Source: an uncultured Bacillaceae bacterium
GTDB lineage: Bacteria; Bacillota; Bacilli; Bacillales; Pradoshiaceae
Assembly (NCBI GenBank): GCA_904501845.1
Contig: CAJGCH010000114.1
Location: 1-8,895, forward strand
Direction of reading: 5' to 3'
DNA length: 8,895 nt
In this document: positions 1-6,182 of the stretch, piece by piece
Layout: every line of letters begins with the position of its first letter
How positions within the stretch are numbered: position 1 is the first letter of the stretch
The notes under the pieces: model-generated
What the model saw: the letters and a program-made list of their open reading frames with translations, nothing else
The model's database searches: none
What the model was told of the DNA's origin: nothing
Made by a program: the position numbers and the translations under genes

Positions 1-1312
1 CCTGAAGCTGTGTGTCAGTTTGCATGAGTTTTGAGATTTTCTCATGAGCATGAATAACGGTTGTATGGTCTCTGCCTCCGAACTCTTCCCCAATTTTCGG
101 AAGGGAGGAGTCGGTGAGCTCGCGTGAAAGGTACATCGCAACCTGTCTTGGATAGGCTACAGATTTCGTCCGTTTCTTTGCTTTAAAGTCTTCCAGCTTC
201 ACATTAAAATGTTCTCCAACTGTTCTTTGAATATCCGCAATTGAGATGATTTTCGGTTTTGAATTCGGAATAATATCCTTTAAGGCCTCAGCAGCTAAAT
301 CAGCGTTTATATCCTTATTAATGAGGGAAGAATAGGCTACCACTCGAATGAGGGCTCCCTCTAGCTCACGAATATTGGAGTCAATCTGGTTAGCAATATA
401 GATCATAACCTCATTGGAAATATCAAGGCGCTCAGCCTTTGCCTTCTTTCGAAGAATCGCAATCCTCGTCTCAAGATCTGGAGGGGTAATATCCGTGATC
501 AGGCCCCATTCGAATCGGGAACGAAGACGATCCTCAAGCGTCGGAATCTCTTTCGGAGGGCGATCGCTTGAGATGACAATTTGTTTGCTTTCCTCATGAA
601 GCGCATTAAATGTATGGAAAAATTCCTCCTGGGTTGATTCTTTCCCGGCCAGGAATTGAATATCATCTATTAACAGCACATCGACATTGCGATATTTGTT
701 TCGGAAGTCTTCCGCGCGGTTGTCACGGATAGAGTTAATAAATTCATTCGTGAATTTTTCGGATGATAGGTAGACAACCTTCGCTGATGGATTATGTTCC
801 AATACATAATGGCCAATCGCGTGCATTAAGTGAGTTTTTCCAAGACCGACACCCCCGTAAATGAACAAGGGATTATACGCCTTAGCCGGCGCCTCTGCTA
901 CGGCAAGAGAGGCTGCATGAGCAAATCTGTTCCCAGAGCCGATAACAAACGTGTCGAACGTATATTTAGGGATTAAAAGGGTCTGCGGGATTTCATGCTG
1001 CTCATCTTGATTTTTCTTCATTTTCTTGGCTGGAGCAGGAAGATCATATTCTTCTTCTGTTTGGTTATGAGGAATGATGAACTTCACTTCCAAATGCTCG
1101 CCTGTAATTTCATACAAGACATCTCCAATTACCTCTGAGTAACGTTCCTCAAGCCAATCACGCGCAAACTCATTTGGAGCCACGACAGTCAATGTATCCT
1201 TTTTCAAGGAGTGAACTTTTGTTGATTTTAGCCATGTCTCAAAACTGGGCTTGCTAATTTTCTTCTCTAATATGGATAAAGAATGTTTCCATAACTCTTC
1301 TATATTTTTCAC
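1..1312 (-). CDS. dnaA: Chromosomal replication initiator protein DnaA (C-terminal end cut by window edge)
   Basis: DnaA is the AAA+ ATPase that binds DnaA boxes in oriC, unwinds the origin and loads the helicase; it also regulates transcription. The reverse strand encodes 437 residues without a stop. Bacillus DnaA has about 446, so only some ten C-terminal residues are missing. Domain I occupies about residues 1-82, followed by a short variable linker. The AAA+ core carries Walker A GGVGLGKT at 153-160 and Walker B with D216-D217 (LLIDDIQFL). The domain IV DNA-binding signature GGRDHTTVIHAHEKI is at 412-426. The start is a GTG at 1312-1310, with AAGGAGG (plus-strand 1321-1327) 8 nt upstream; the following residues (KNIEELW) align with the B. 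subtilis N-terminus, and no in-frame ATG fits better. It is transcribed away from the origin region and divergently from rpmH. DnaA boxes in its upstream region suggest autoregulation, which is known in B. subtilis but inferred here. Confidence 0.98.
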   Translation of the reverse strand, partial: MKNIEELWKHSLSILEKKISKPSFETWLKSTKVHSLKKDTLTVVAPNEFARDWLEERYSEVIGDVLYEITGEHLEVKFIIPHNQTEEEYDLPAPAKKMKKNQDEQHEIPQTLLIPKYTFDTFVIGSGNRFAHAASLAVAEAPAKAYNPLFIYGGVGLGKTHLMHAIGHYVLEHNPSAKVVYLSSEKFTNEFINSIRDNRAEDFRNKYRNVDVLLIDDIQFLAGKESTQEEFFHTFNALHEESKQIVISSDRPPKEIPTLEDRLRSRFEWGLITDITPPDLETRIAILRKKAKAERLDISNEVMIYIANQIDSNIRELEGALIRVVAYSSLINKDINADLAAEALKDIIPNSKPKIISIADIQRTVGEHFNVKLEDFKAKKRTKSVAYPRQVAMYLSRELTDSSLPKIGEEFGGRDHTTVIHAHEKISKLMQTDTQLQ

Positions 1313-1381
1313 TAGTCGATCCTCCTTCTGACAGCCAATTCACCATAATCCGCTAAAAAAATTTATGAAAAGGACAGGGAA

Positions 1382-1407
1382 TGTATAAAAATAAGTAATC
1401 ATGTATA
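1382..1407 (-). promoter_or_regulatory. Possible dnaA promoter -10 elements
   Basis: Read on the reverse strand, two TATACA hexamers lie 20 bp apart (plus-strand 1402-1407 and 1382-1387), inside a direct repeat of ATGTATAA. Either could be a -10 for dnaA, leaving a leader of about 65 to 90 nt. No good -35 hexamer sits 16-18 bp upstream of either, so the call rests on position and the -10 match only. Confidence 0.25.
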
Positions 1408-1440
1408 AGGGAAATTAAGAGGGTTTGCGTTTTCGACAAT

Positions 1441-1712
1441 ATCCACCACCTGTGGACAATCATATTCAGCGTTGTTTATAAATCTATCCACATCTTATTA
1501 ACACTCTGTGGATAATTTTATCATGTGGATAAGTTATCAAGAATGAAAACATAAAATATAATATCAAAAAATAACAGTAGTTGCAACGTTTTTATTATTT
1601 ATCCACAACACACATGACGTGGGGATAAAAGTTTTCCACAAGGCGTTGGATTGTGAAAAACCTGTCGAAAAAGGATGTGGATTGTGAAAACCGACTAATT
1701 TAATTATCCACA
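1441..1712. other. oriC: oriC upstream part: DnaA-box cluster between dnaA and rpmH
   Basis: The AT-rich gap between the divergent dnaA and rpmH genes holds eight DnaA boxes (consensus TTATCCACA). Exact matches are at 1599-1607 and 1704-1712 (plus) and at 1507-1515 and 1524-1532 (minus, read as TGTGGATAA). One-mismatch boxes are at 1484-1492 and 1632-1640 (plus) and at 1451-1459 and 1620-1628 (minus). A weaker two-mismatch site lies at 1676-1684. In B. subtilis the origin is bipartite: box clusters upstream of dnaA act together with a cluster and the unwinding element between dnaA and dnaN. By synteny this is the upstream half; the unwinding half is outside the window. The stretch 1313-1440 has no box and contains the dnaA leader. 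No protein-coding gene is credible in the gap. Confidence 0.93.
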
Positions 1713-1811
1713 ACATATCCCAAGACAACAAGTATAAAATCTCCTTTTCACAGGAAAGAATAAAAAATCGATAAATCGGAGAAGATAAAGGAGGCATTAA
1801 AAAAGTATAAG

Positions 1812-1841
1812 TTGACAATTGCCTATCTACCTCTATATACT
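1812..1841 (+). promoter_or_regulatory. Sigma-A-type promoter of rpmH
   Basis: A perfect -35 TTGACA (1812-1817) and a -10 TATACT (1836-1841, five of six matches) are separated by 18 bp. Transcription would start near 1848, giving an rpmH leader of about 40 nt. It is the strongest promoter visible in the window, as expected for a ribosomal protein gene. An exact DnaA box ends 100 bp upstream. Confidence 0.8.
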
Positions 1842-1886
1842 TGTAAGGACTGTCTTTAACTGTAATCCTCAGGGAGGTGTACTATA

Positions 1887-2021
1887 ATGAAAAGAACGTA
1901 CCAACCAAATAAACGTAAACACAGCAAAGTTCATGGGTTCCGTGCCCGTATGAGCACTAAAAACGGACGTCGCGTGCTTGCTGCACGTCGTCGTAAAGGA
2001 AGAAAAGTATTATCTGCCTAA
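1887..2021 (+). CDS. rpmH: 50S ribosomal protein L34
   Basis: This 44-residue, highly basic protein starts MKRTYQPNKRKHSKVHGFR and ends RRRKGRKVLSA, the canonical L34 sequence and the usual family length. It is a small structural component of the large ribosomal subunit that contacts 23S rRNA. The ATG is preceded by a strong ribosome binding site, AGGGAGG at 1871-1877, 9 nt upstream. It lies in the universal position next to oriC, divergent from dnaA. A strong promoter precedes it, and an intrinsic terminator begins at the last base of its stop codon, so most transcripts should be monocistronic. Identification is essentially certain from the sequence. Confidence 0.98.
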   Translation: MKRTYQPNKRKHSKVHGFRARMSTKNGRRVLAARRRKGRKVLSA

Positions 2022-2051
2022 GACCACTGACCATTTCAGTGGTCTTTTTTT
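2021..2051 (+). terminator. Intrinsic terminator of rpmH
   Basis: A perfect 10-bp stem (AGACCACTGA at 2021-2030 with TCAGTGGTCT at 2036-2045), a 5-nt loop and a run of seven T (2045-2051) form a textbook Rho-independent terminator. It begins at the final A of the rpmH stop codon. It should limit read-through into rnpA and so set a high L34 to RnpA ratio. Confidence 0.92.
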
Positions 2052-2060
2052 CAGATGATC

Positions 2061-2176
2061 TATATAGTCAGCAAAAAAATGGTCCTTTATTCTTCGGATC
2101 TTCGTCCCTGGCTAGCAGACATGCACAGGATGGGAGCGGTTGATTCAATAAAGGGCCATTTTGCTGTCAGTATATA
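2061..2176. repeat. 116-bp inverted-repeat (MITE-like) element between rpmH and rnpA
   Basis: The left arm 2061-2091 and right arm 2147-2176 are imperfect inverted repeats of about 30 bp, bounded by TATATA on the outside and by TTTATT/AATAAA on the inside. The best blocks are TCAGCAAAA and TGGTCCTTTATT (TGGCCCTTTATT in the other arm; the difference is a G-U pair in RNA). The 55-bp interior has no ORF and only weak internal pairing. The shape fits a miniature inverted-repeat element or a dispersed intergenic hairpin repeat. Read on the minus strand, the inner arms are followed by seven T, so it could also stop antisense transcription. I do not recognise a named family. The following 139 bp up to rnpA shows no clear promoter. 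Confidence 0.6.
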
Positions 2177-2315
2177 AATGATAATTAATATGTTTTAATA
2201 AGATAGGGCTTTTAATAACCTGGTAAATGGTCAATGCTTTAAGAGGAATGATATGTTCCGGTTTTTTGAAACCAATTCATACGAATAACGTAGAGTAATA
2301 GGTGTAGGTGGACAC

Positions 2316-2660
2316 ATGAATAAGGAAAGAAGAATCAAGAAGAACCAGGAATTTCAGGAGGTCTTCAAGAAGGGGCAATCAATTGCAAACCGCCAGTTTG
2401 TCGTGTATATCCTAGAAAGGAAAGAGCAAGATCACTTCAGGCTCGGTTTATCTGTCAGCAAAAAGATAGGTAATGCTGTTACGCGCAACCGCGTGAAACG
2501 ATATGTCAGGCAATCCTTCCTTGAGATGGAAGATCGAATTAAGACGGGGAATGACTACATCATCGTGGCAAGGAAGCCTACCCATGAGATGGACTTCCAT
2601 GAAACGAAAAAAAGTCTTACCCATGTTTTGAAACGGGCATCAGCCTTGAAGAAATACTGA
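2316..2660 (+). CDS. rnpA: Ribonuclease P protein component
   Basis: RnpA is the small basic protein subunit of RNase P. With the catalytic RNA (rnpB, not in this window) it removes the 5' leader from precursor tRNAs. The product is 114 residues, close to the roughly 116 usual in Bacillus. The N-terminal RIKKNQEFQEVFKKG, the ANRQFVVY strand and the family signature around residues 49-65 (KKIGNAVTRNRVKRYVR, containing the RNR motif) are all present. The ATG follows AGGTGG at 2306-2311 with short (4-nt) spacing. It keeps the conserved place after rpmH but is separated from it by a terminator and an inverted-repeat element, a gap of 294 bp. Its transcription must therefore come from read-through or from a promoter in that gap, which I could not identify with confidence. 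Confidence 0.97.
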   Translation: MNKERRIKKNQEFQEVFKKGQSIANRQFVVYILERKEQDHFRLGLSVSKKIGNAVTRNRVKRYVRQSFLEMEDRIKTGNDYIIVARKPTHEMDFHETKKSLTHVLKRASALKKY

Positions 2661-2716
2661 ATTCCGCAATTTGTCGCAAAAACCATTTAAGAGGATAGGC
2701 ATTGCGATAGAAAAGA

Positions 2717-2725
2717 TGGTAAAAT
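2717..2725 (+). promoter_or_regulatory. Possible extended -10 promoter before yidC
   Basis: TGGTAAAAT at 2717-2725 matches an extended -10 (TGnTATAAT) with one mismatch. It lies in the 122-bp gap between rnpA and yidC, about 58 nt before the yidC start. There is no convincing -35, which extended -10 promoters can lack. If active, it would give yidC-jag a transcription start independent of rnpA. Confidence 0.3.
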
Positions 2726-2782
2726 ACATTCATTGGACAAGAGGTTCTTGGAATCTCTTAAGCAGTTAGGAGGAAAGAAGGC

Positions 2783-3571
2783 TTGAAGAAGAAACATTTG
2801 CTTCTCTTTGGTTCACTCATTTTTCTCATTGCTGTTCTATCAGGATGCAGTGAGATTAATCAACCAATCACTTCAGATAGTGAGGGAATCTGGAATACTT
2901 ATTTTGTTTATCCGCTTTCCTGGCTGATCACTAAAATGGCAGAAGTACTGGGGAACCAATACGGATTATCCATCATTGTTGTGACAATTTTTGTGCGACT
3001 CCTTATCTTGCCATTGATGATTAAGCAAATAAAAAGCACAAAAGCTATGCAGGCAATCCAGCCTGAAATGAACAAATTGAGAGAGAAGTACAGCTCCAAG
3101 GATGCGGAGACACAGCAAAAGCTGCAGCAGGAAACAATGGCATTGTTCCAGCAGCACGGTGTAAACCCATTAGCGGGATGCTTGCCTATTTTTGTTCAAA
3201 TGCCAATCTTGATCGCATTCTATCATGCGATTATGAGAACAACCGAGATAGCTAATCATAGTTTCCTATGGTTCGATTTAGGGGATAAGGACCCACTCTT
3301 CCTCTTGCCGCTCATCGCCGGTGCAACGACTTATATCCAACAAAAGATTTCTATGGTTGGACAAGATAATAACCCAACAATGCAAATGATGCTTTATATC
3401 ATGCCAATCATGATTATTGTGTTCGCGATTAATTTCCCGGCAGCATTATCCTTGTATTGGGTTATTGGTAACTTATTCTCTATTGCTCAAACTTACTTCA
3501 TTAAAGGCCCAGATATTAAGCAAGCTAAATCTGACAAATCTATTGCCAGAGCTGGAGGTAAGAAAAAGTGA
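2783..3571 (+). CDS. yidC: Membrane protein insertase YidC, SpoIIIJ-type lipoprotein
   Basis: YidC/Oxa1 family proteins insert and fold membrane proteins, alone or with SecYEG. The B. subtilis orthologue SpoIIIJ is also needed for sporulation. The product has 262 residues (SpoIIIJ has 261) and aligns along its whole length. It has a lipoprotein signal peptide with lipobox LSGC, lipidated Cys at 22, then five predicted membrane segments (about 59-80, 132-152, 173-190, 203-220 and 220-240). The conserved groove arginine is R72 (VVTIFVRLLILPLM). A charged, helical cytoplasmic loop covers about 83-128, and the tail is basic, ending GGKKK. The start is TTG at 2783, with AGGAGG at 2768-2773 nine nt upstream; translation from this codon gives the full signal peptide. 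It overlaps jag by 4 bp, so the two are translationally coupled, as in B. subtilis. Confidence 0.97.
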   Translation: MKKKHLLLFGSLIFLIAVLSGCSEINQPITSDSEGIWNTYFVYPLSWLITKMAEVLGNQYGLSIIVVTIFVRLLILPLMIKQIKSTKAMQAIQPEMNKLREKYSSKDAETQQKLQQETMALFQQHGVNPLAGCLPIFVQMPILIAFYHAIMRTTEIANHSFLWFDLGDKDPLFLLPLIAGATTYIQQKISMVGQDNNPTMQMMLYIMPIMIIVFAINFPAALSLYWVIGNLFSIAQTYFIKGPDIKQAKSDKSIARAGGKKK

Positions 3572-4188
3572 AACAAGTAACCGCAACTGCCCAAACGGTA
3601 GATGAAGCCGTTGAATCTGCAATTAAACAATTAAATGCATCCAAGGATATGATTGAAGTCCAAGTCGTGGATGAAGGCAAAAAAGGCTTTTTGGGCTTAT
3701 TTGGCACAAGGCCGGCCATTGTTAAAGTCATCTTGAAGCAGGATCCTTTGGCTGAAGCCAAGCGCTTCATTGAAGACGTCGCAGAGCAAATGGGTGCGCC
3801 GGTGCAAGTGACACTGAAAAAGGAAGGAAAAGTGGTCATTTTTGAGCTGTCAGGCGAGAAGATTGCCATGTTAATTGGCAAAAGGGGACAAACCCTCAAT
3901 TCATTGCAATACTTGACCCAGCTCGTGGCTAACAGAAATTCCGAGCAATATTTGACCGTCATGCTTGATGCGGAGGATTACCGCAGCAGAAGGACGCAGA
4001 CGCTCACCCAGCTTGCTGAGAAAATGGCAAGTAAGGCCCTTTATACGAAAAAGGAAGTGCCGCTTGAGCCGATGCCATCCTATGAGCGGAAAGTCATTCA
4101 TTCAGCATTGATGAACAAGAAAAATATAAAGACATATTCTGCGGGGGCGGAACCGAATCGGTATATCGTCATTGCCCCGCATAAATGA
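3568..4188 (+). CDS. jag: RNA-binding protein Jag / KhpB (Jag_N, KH, R3H domains)
   Basis: The 206-residue product matches Jag (SpoIIIJ-associated protein; KhpB or EloR in streptococci), a cytoplasmic RNA-binding protein. In streptococci it is linked to control of cell elongation; its role in bacilli is less clear. The Jag_N domain is at about 1-54 with the signature KKGFLG at 38-43. A KH domain follows at about 60-135, with its GxxG loop GKRG at 104-107. The C-terminal R3H domain (about 138-206) shows RSRR, the EPMPSYERKVIH core and a closing YSAGAEPNRYIVIAP. The start is GTG at 3568, overlapping the yidC stop codon as GTGA. GGAGGT at 3554-3559, inside the last yidC codons, lies 8 nt upstream. 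This arrangement implies co-translation with yidC. A strong terminator follows 2 nt after the stop. Confidence 0.96.
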   Translation: MKQVTATAQTVDEAVESAIKQLNASKDMIEVQVVDEGKKGFLGLFGTRPAIVKVILKQDPLAEAKRFIEDVAEQMGAPVQVTLKKEGKVVIFELSGEKIAMLIGKRGQTLNSLQYLTQLVANRNSEQYLTVMLDAEDYRSRRTQTLTQLAEKMASKALYTKKEVPLEPMPSYERKVIHSALMNKKNIKTYSAGAEPNRYIVIAPHK

Positions 4189-4190
4189 GA

Positions 4191-4221
4191 AATGCCGGCC
4201 AAATATTTGGCCGGCATTTTT
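4191..4221. terminator. Palindromic terminator between convergent jag and nsrR
   Basis: AATGCCGGCCAAA (4191-4203) pairs with TTTGGCCGGCATT (4206-4218), a nearly uninterrupted palindrome with a GC-rich core. It is followed on the plus strand by TTTTT ending at 4221. It lies between the jag stop (4188) and the nsrR stop (4225). It is a strong terminator for yidC-jag. On the minus strand the tail is only TTT followed by CTC, so termination of nsrR there is probably weaker. Confidence 0.9.
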
Positions 4222-4222
4222 A

Positions 4223-4684
4223 TTATGGCTTCTGATTTTCGAAGTCACTGGAGGCTGCTTGCTGCAGCATCTTTAAAAGCATATGTTTGTTTTTAGAAAT
4301 ATCCTCGAGAGTATAGGCGTCAAGAACCTCGATGAAAGCCATAAGGGCCTGATTCAGAATACCCCTGAGTGCGCAGACCGGTGAGATGGGACAGTGGTCA
4401 TCTGAGGTGAAGCATTCGACAATCGCGAAATCCTCCTCAGTCTTTCTGACCAGGGCGCCAATATTGATGTCCTTTGGATCCATCGCGAGACGGATGCCGC
4501 CATTTCTTCCTCGAATCGTTTCAATATAGCCTAATTTCCCTAAATTATAGATAATCTTCATCAGATGATTTTTTGATATGCCATAGGCTGCTGCTATATC
4601 CTTTATATTGGCCAATTTATGAGTATCAGCGCTTAAATACATTAAGACGCGAATGGAATAATCGGTGTAACTCGTCAATCGCAT
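4223..4684 (-). CDS. nsrR: Nitric-oxide-sensing Rrf2-family repressor NsrR
   Basis: NsrR is a dimeric Rrf2-family regulator whose [4Fe-4S] cluster reacts with nitric oxide, releasing it from operators of NO-detoxification genes. The 153-residue product aligns with B. subtilis NsrR (about 146 residues). It has an N-terminal winged helix with RLTSYTDYSIRVL and the recognition region ISKNHLMKIIYNLGKLGY. The wing is ETIRGRNGGIRLAMDP. The three cluster-ligand cysteines are C91, C98 and C104, and Asp8, the fourth ligand shown in Streptomyces NsrR, is present. The ATG has GAGGGA about 6 nt upstream. It is divergent from hmp, and the operator for hmp lies between them, so hmp is its obvious target. 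It is the only complete gene here encoded against the origin-outward direction of replication. Another Rrf2 regulator (IscR-like) is unlikely given the ligand pattern and neighbour. Confidence 0.93.
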   Translation of the reverse strand: MRLTSYTDYSIRVLMYLSADTHKLANIKDIAAAYGISKNHLMKIIYNLGKLGYIETIRGRNGGIRLAMDPKDINIGALVRKTEEDFAIVECFTSDDHCPISPVCALRGILNQALMAFIEVLDAYTLEDISKNKHMLLKMLQQAASSDFENQKP

Positions 4685-4740
4685 AATAGATCCCTCGCTT
4701 TCTGCTCGCGATATGTATTAATACTATCATATTTAAAAGG

Positions 4741-4755
4741 AGTATTTTAAATATT
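4741..4755. promoter_or_regulatory. Possible second, weak NsrR-type half-palindrome near nsrR
   Basis: TATTT-T-AAATA (4743-4753) is a 5-1-5 inverted repeat resembling the AT core of the NsrR operator but lacking its outer GATG/CATC bases. It sits about 57 bp upstream of the nsrR start codon, so it could mediate autoregulation. AT-rich palindromes arise readily by chance, so this is tentative. Confidence 0.25.
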
Positions 4756-4782
4756 GCTTTTATTAAAAGTAGGGGAGATAAT
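4754..4782 (+). promoter_or_regulatory. Predicted hmp promoter
   Basis: TTGCTT (4754-4759) and GATAAT (4777-4782, five of six to TATAAT) are 17 bp apart, the ideal sigma-A spacing. Transcription would start near 4789, inside the NsrR operator that begins directly after the -10. A repressor bound there would block RNA polymerase. Confidence 0.7.
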
Positions 4783-4807
4783 AAAGATGTATTTAAAATA
4801 CATCTTT
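4783..4807. promoter_or_regulatory. NsrR operator (perfect 12-1-12 palindrome)
   Basis: The half-site AAGATGTATTT, extended by one further A, is mirrored exactly around a central A at 4795, giving a 25-bp perfect inverted repeat. It agrees with the known NsrR operator pattern AAGATGYATTT-n-AAATRCATCTT. It abuts the hmp -10 and ends 23 bp before the hmp start codon. This is the expected place for NO-relieved repression of hmp. Confidence 0.9.
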
Positions 4808-4830
4808 TAGAAACAGAGGGAGTGATTGGC

Positions 4831-6012
4831 ATGTTATCAACTAAAACCATTGAAATTGTGAAATCAACAGCCCCTATTTTAGAAACCAGAGGGAAAGAAA
4901 TAACAACGACTTTTTACAGAAACTTGTTTGTGAAACACCCTGAATTATTAAATATTTTTAACCATGCTAACCAGCAAAAGGGGCGCCAGCAAACGGCCCT
5001 TGCTAATACCGTTACGGCAGCTGCCCATTATATTGACCGGCTTGAGGTCTTATTGCCGGCTGTAAAGCAAATTGCCCATAAGCATAGAAGCTTGGCTATC
5101 AAGCCTGAGCATTATCCGATTGTAGGAGAGAATTTGCTAGAGGCAATTAAGGAGGTGCTCGGGGAAGCGGCTACTGAGGAAATTATCGAAGCATGGGCCG
5201 AAGCGTACGGGGCGATTGCCGATGTCTTTATTGCCGTCGAGAAGGAGATGTATGAAGAAGTACAAGAAGCAGCTGGCGGCTGGACTGATTATAAGGAATT
5301 CATCGTGATCGAGAAGGTGAGAGAAAGCGAGAATATCACCTCGATTCTTTTGCAGCCTGCAGATGGGCAAGCTTTACCTGAGTTTAAGCCTGGCCAGTAT
5401 ATGACAGTCAGAATCTCGATTCCAGGTGAACAGTACTTGATGAACCGGCAGTATAGCTTAACTTGTTCCCCAAATAAAAAGTATTACCGTATATCCGTGA
5501 AAAAGGAGCTGCCAGGAAGCACTCCGGATGGAAAGGTTTCGAATTTCCTTCATACCCATCTGAATGTAGGCGACCGTCTAGAGATTACAGCGCCTGCAGG
5601 AGATTTCACCCTAAATGTCATGGAGTCAGAGCCGGTGTACCTCATTGCCGCAGGGGTAGGCATCACGCCGTTTATGAGCATGATCCATACCTTATCTGAG
5701 AGGAATCCCGAAAGGAAAGTAGTTTTGAAGCATTGTGTAAGAAATGAAGACGTGCAGCCGTTTAAGGAAGAGCTGATGCAGCTAGCTCAGAAGATGGACC
5801 ATTTCGAAGCGATGTTTTATATGAGCGACGATAATAGAAAAATGACTTCTGAAGATCTGCAAGGACTGGATTCGAACGGAATCTATTATGTGTGCGGGCC
5901 CGCCGGCTTCATGGGCTTTGCTGTGAGCTCGTTGCGAGAGAGAGGTATTAGCGAGGACCGTATACATCATGAATTCTTCGGACCTGCAATGCAGCTAGAG
6001 GAGAGTAAATAA
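4831..6012 (+). CDS. hmp: Flavohaemoglobin, nitric oxide dioxygenase
   Basis: Hmp oxidises NO to nitrate using O2 and NAD(P)H, protecting the cell from nitrosative stress; it is cytoplasmic. The 393-residue product has an N-terminal globin domain (about 1-140). This carries the distal residues F28, Y29 and Q53, the proximal haem ligand H85 and Y95. A ferredoxin-reductase-like FAD domain (about 152-262) has RQYSL at 206-210, and an NAD-binding domain has AAGVGITP at 273-280, CGPAGFM at 355-361 and the closing HHEFFGP at 379-385. Length matches B. subtilis Hmp (399). I chose the ATG at 4831: AGAGGGAG at 4815-4822 lies 8 nt upstream, and the sequence MLSTKTIEIVKST matches the family N-terminus. 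An in-frame GTG at 4822 overlaps that binding site. It is transcribed alone, divergently from nsrR. Confidence 0.96.
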   Translation: MLSTKTIEIVKSTAPILETRGKEITTTFYRNLFVKHPELLNIFNHANQQKGRQQTALANTVTAAAHYIDRLEVLLPAVKQIAHKHRSLAIKPEHYPIVGENLLEAIKEVLGEAATEEIIEAWAEAYGAIADVFIAVEKEMYEEVQEAAGGWTDYKEFIVIEKVRESENITSILLQPADGQALPEFKPGQYMTVRISIPGEQYLMNRQYSLTCSPNKKYYRISVKKELPGSTPDGKVSNFLHTHLNVGDRLEITAPAGDFTLNVMESEPVYLIAAGVGITPFMSMIHTLSERNPERKVVLKHCVRNEDVQPFKEELMQLAQKMDHFEAMFYMSDDNRKMTSEDLQGLDSNGIYYVCGPAGFMGFAVSSLRERGISEDRIHHEFFGPAMQLEESK

Positions 6013-6026
6013 GAGAGAGATTGGCG

Positions 6027-6041
6027 ATACTAAATTAGTAT
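6027..6041. promoter_or_regulatory. Perfect 7-1-7 inverted repeat downstream of hmp
   Basis: ATACTAA-A-TTAGTAT is a perfect 15-bp inverted repeat 15 bp after the hmp stop codon. The 7-1-7 geometry is shared with Fur/PerR-family operators, but the base sequence does not match a consensus I know. No good promoter overlaps it. It could be a protein-binding site, a small RNA hairpin, or chance. Confidence 0.3.
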
Positions 6042-6067
6042 AGACAGACAGTTAAATAGAGAGAGTG

Positions 6068-6103
6068 AAAAGGGGGCGAGAATAAGAATCTTAGCTCCTT
6101 TTT
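6068..6103 (+). terminator. Probable intrinsic terminator of hmp
   Basis: AAAAGGGGGC (6068-6077) can pair with GCTCCTTTT (6094-6102), with one G-U pair and one bulged G. The loop itself contains TAAG-AAT-CTTA. A T run (6099-6103) completes an imperfect Rho-independent terminator, 56 nt after the hmp stop. It is weaker than the rpmH and jag terminators. Confidence 0.5.
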
Positions 6104-6181
6104 ATGTTAAGAAAAAGATATCCAAAACAAGCGGCAAAAGCCGACGAAAGCAATAAAAAAGAAGATTGCGCTAAGATTCTT
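6084..6181. repeat. Long-range 12-bp inverted repeat in the mnmE leader
   Basis: AAGAATCTTAGC (6084-6095) is repeated exactly in inverse at 6170-6181, separated by 74 bp. With a 3-nt bulge the pairing extends to AATA/TATT on the outside. The left arm overlaps the 3' half of the probable hmp terminator, so the two structures would be mutually exclusive in RNA. The right arm ends 2 bp into the first DnaA-box region. The enclosed 74 bp is A-rich and has no gene. Confidence 0.45.
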
Positions 6182-6182
6182 G

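Noticed and set aside
1564..1818. 84-residue reverse-strand frame across oriC
   Set aside because: It runs through the DnaA boxes and the rpmH promoter region, shows no recognisable domain, and its composition fits AT-rich noncoding DNA.
2248..2298. Tiny leader peptides before rnpA (ATG at 2248, 16 codons; ATG at 2253, 11 codons)
   Set aside because: An AGAGGA at 2242-2247 makes translation conceivable, but such short frames occur by chance, neither shows an attenuation-type composition and no partner hairpin with a T run follows.
3540..3962. 140-residue reverse-strand frame opposite yidC/jag
   Set aside because: It is antisense to clearly coding jag sequence and has no family resemblance or ribosome binding site; it reflects codon bias of the sense gene.
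4822..4830. GTG start three codons upstream of the chosen hmp ATG
   Set aside because: The GTG is part of the purine-rich ribosome binding site itself, and homologous proteins begin at the ATG at 4831.
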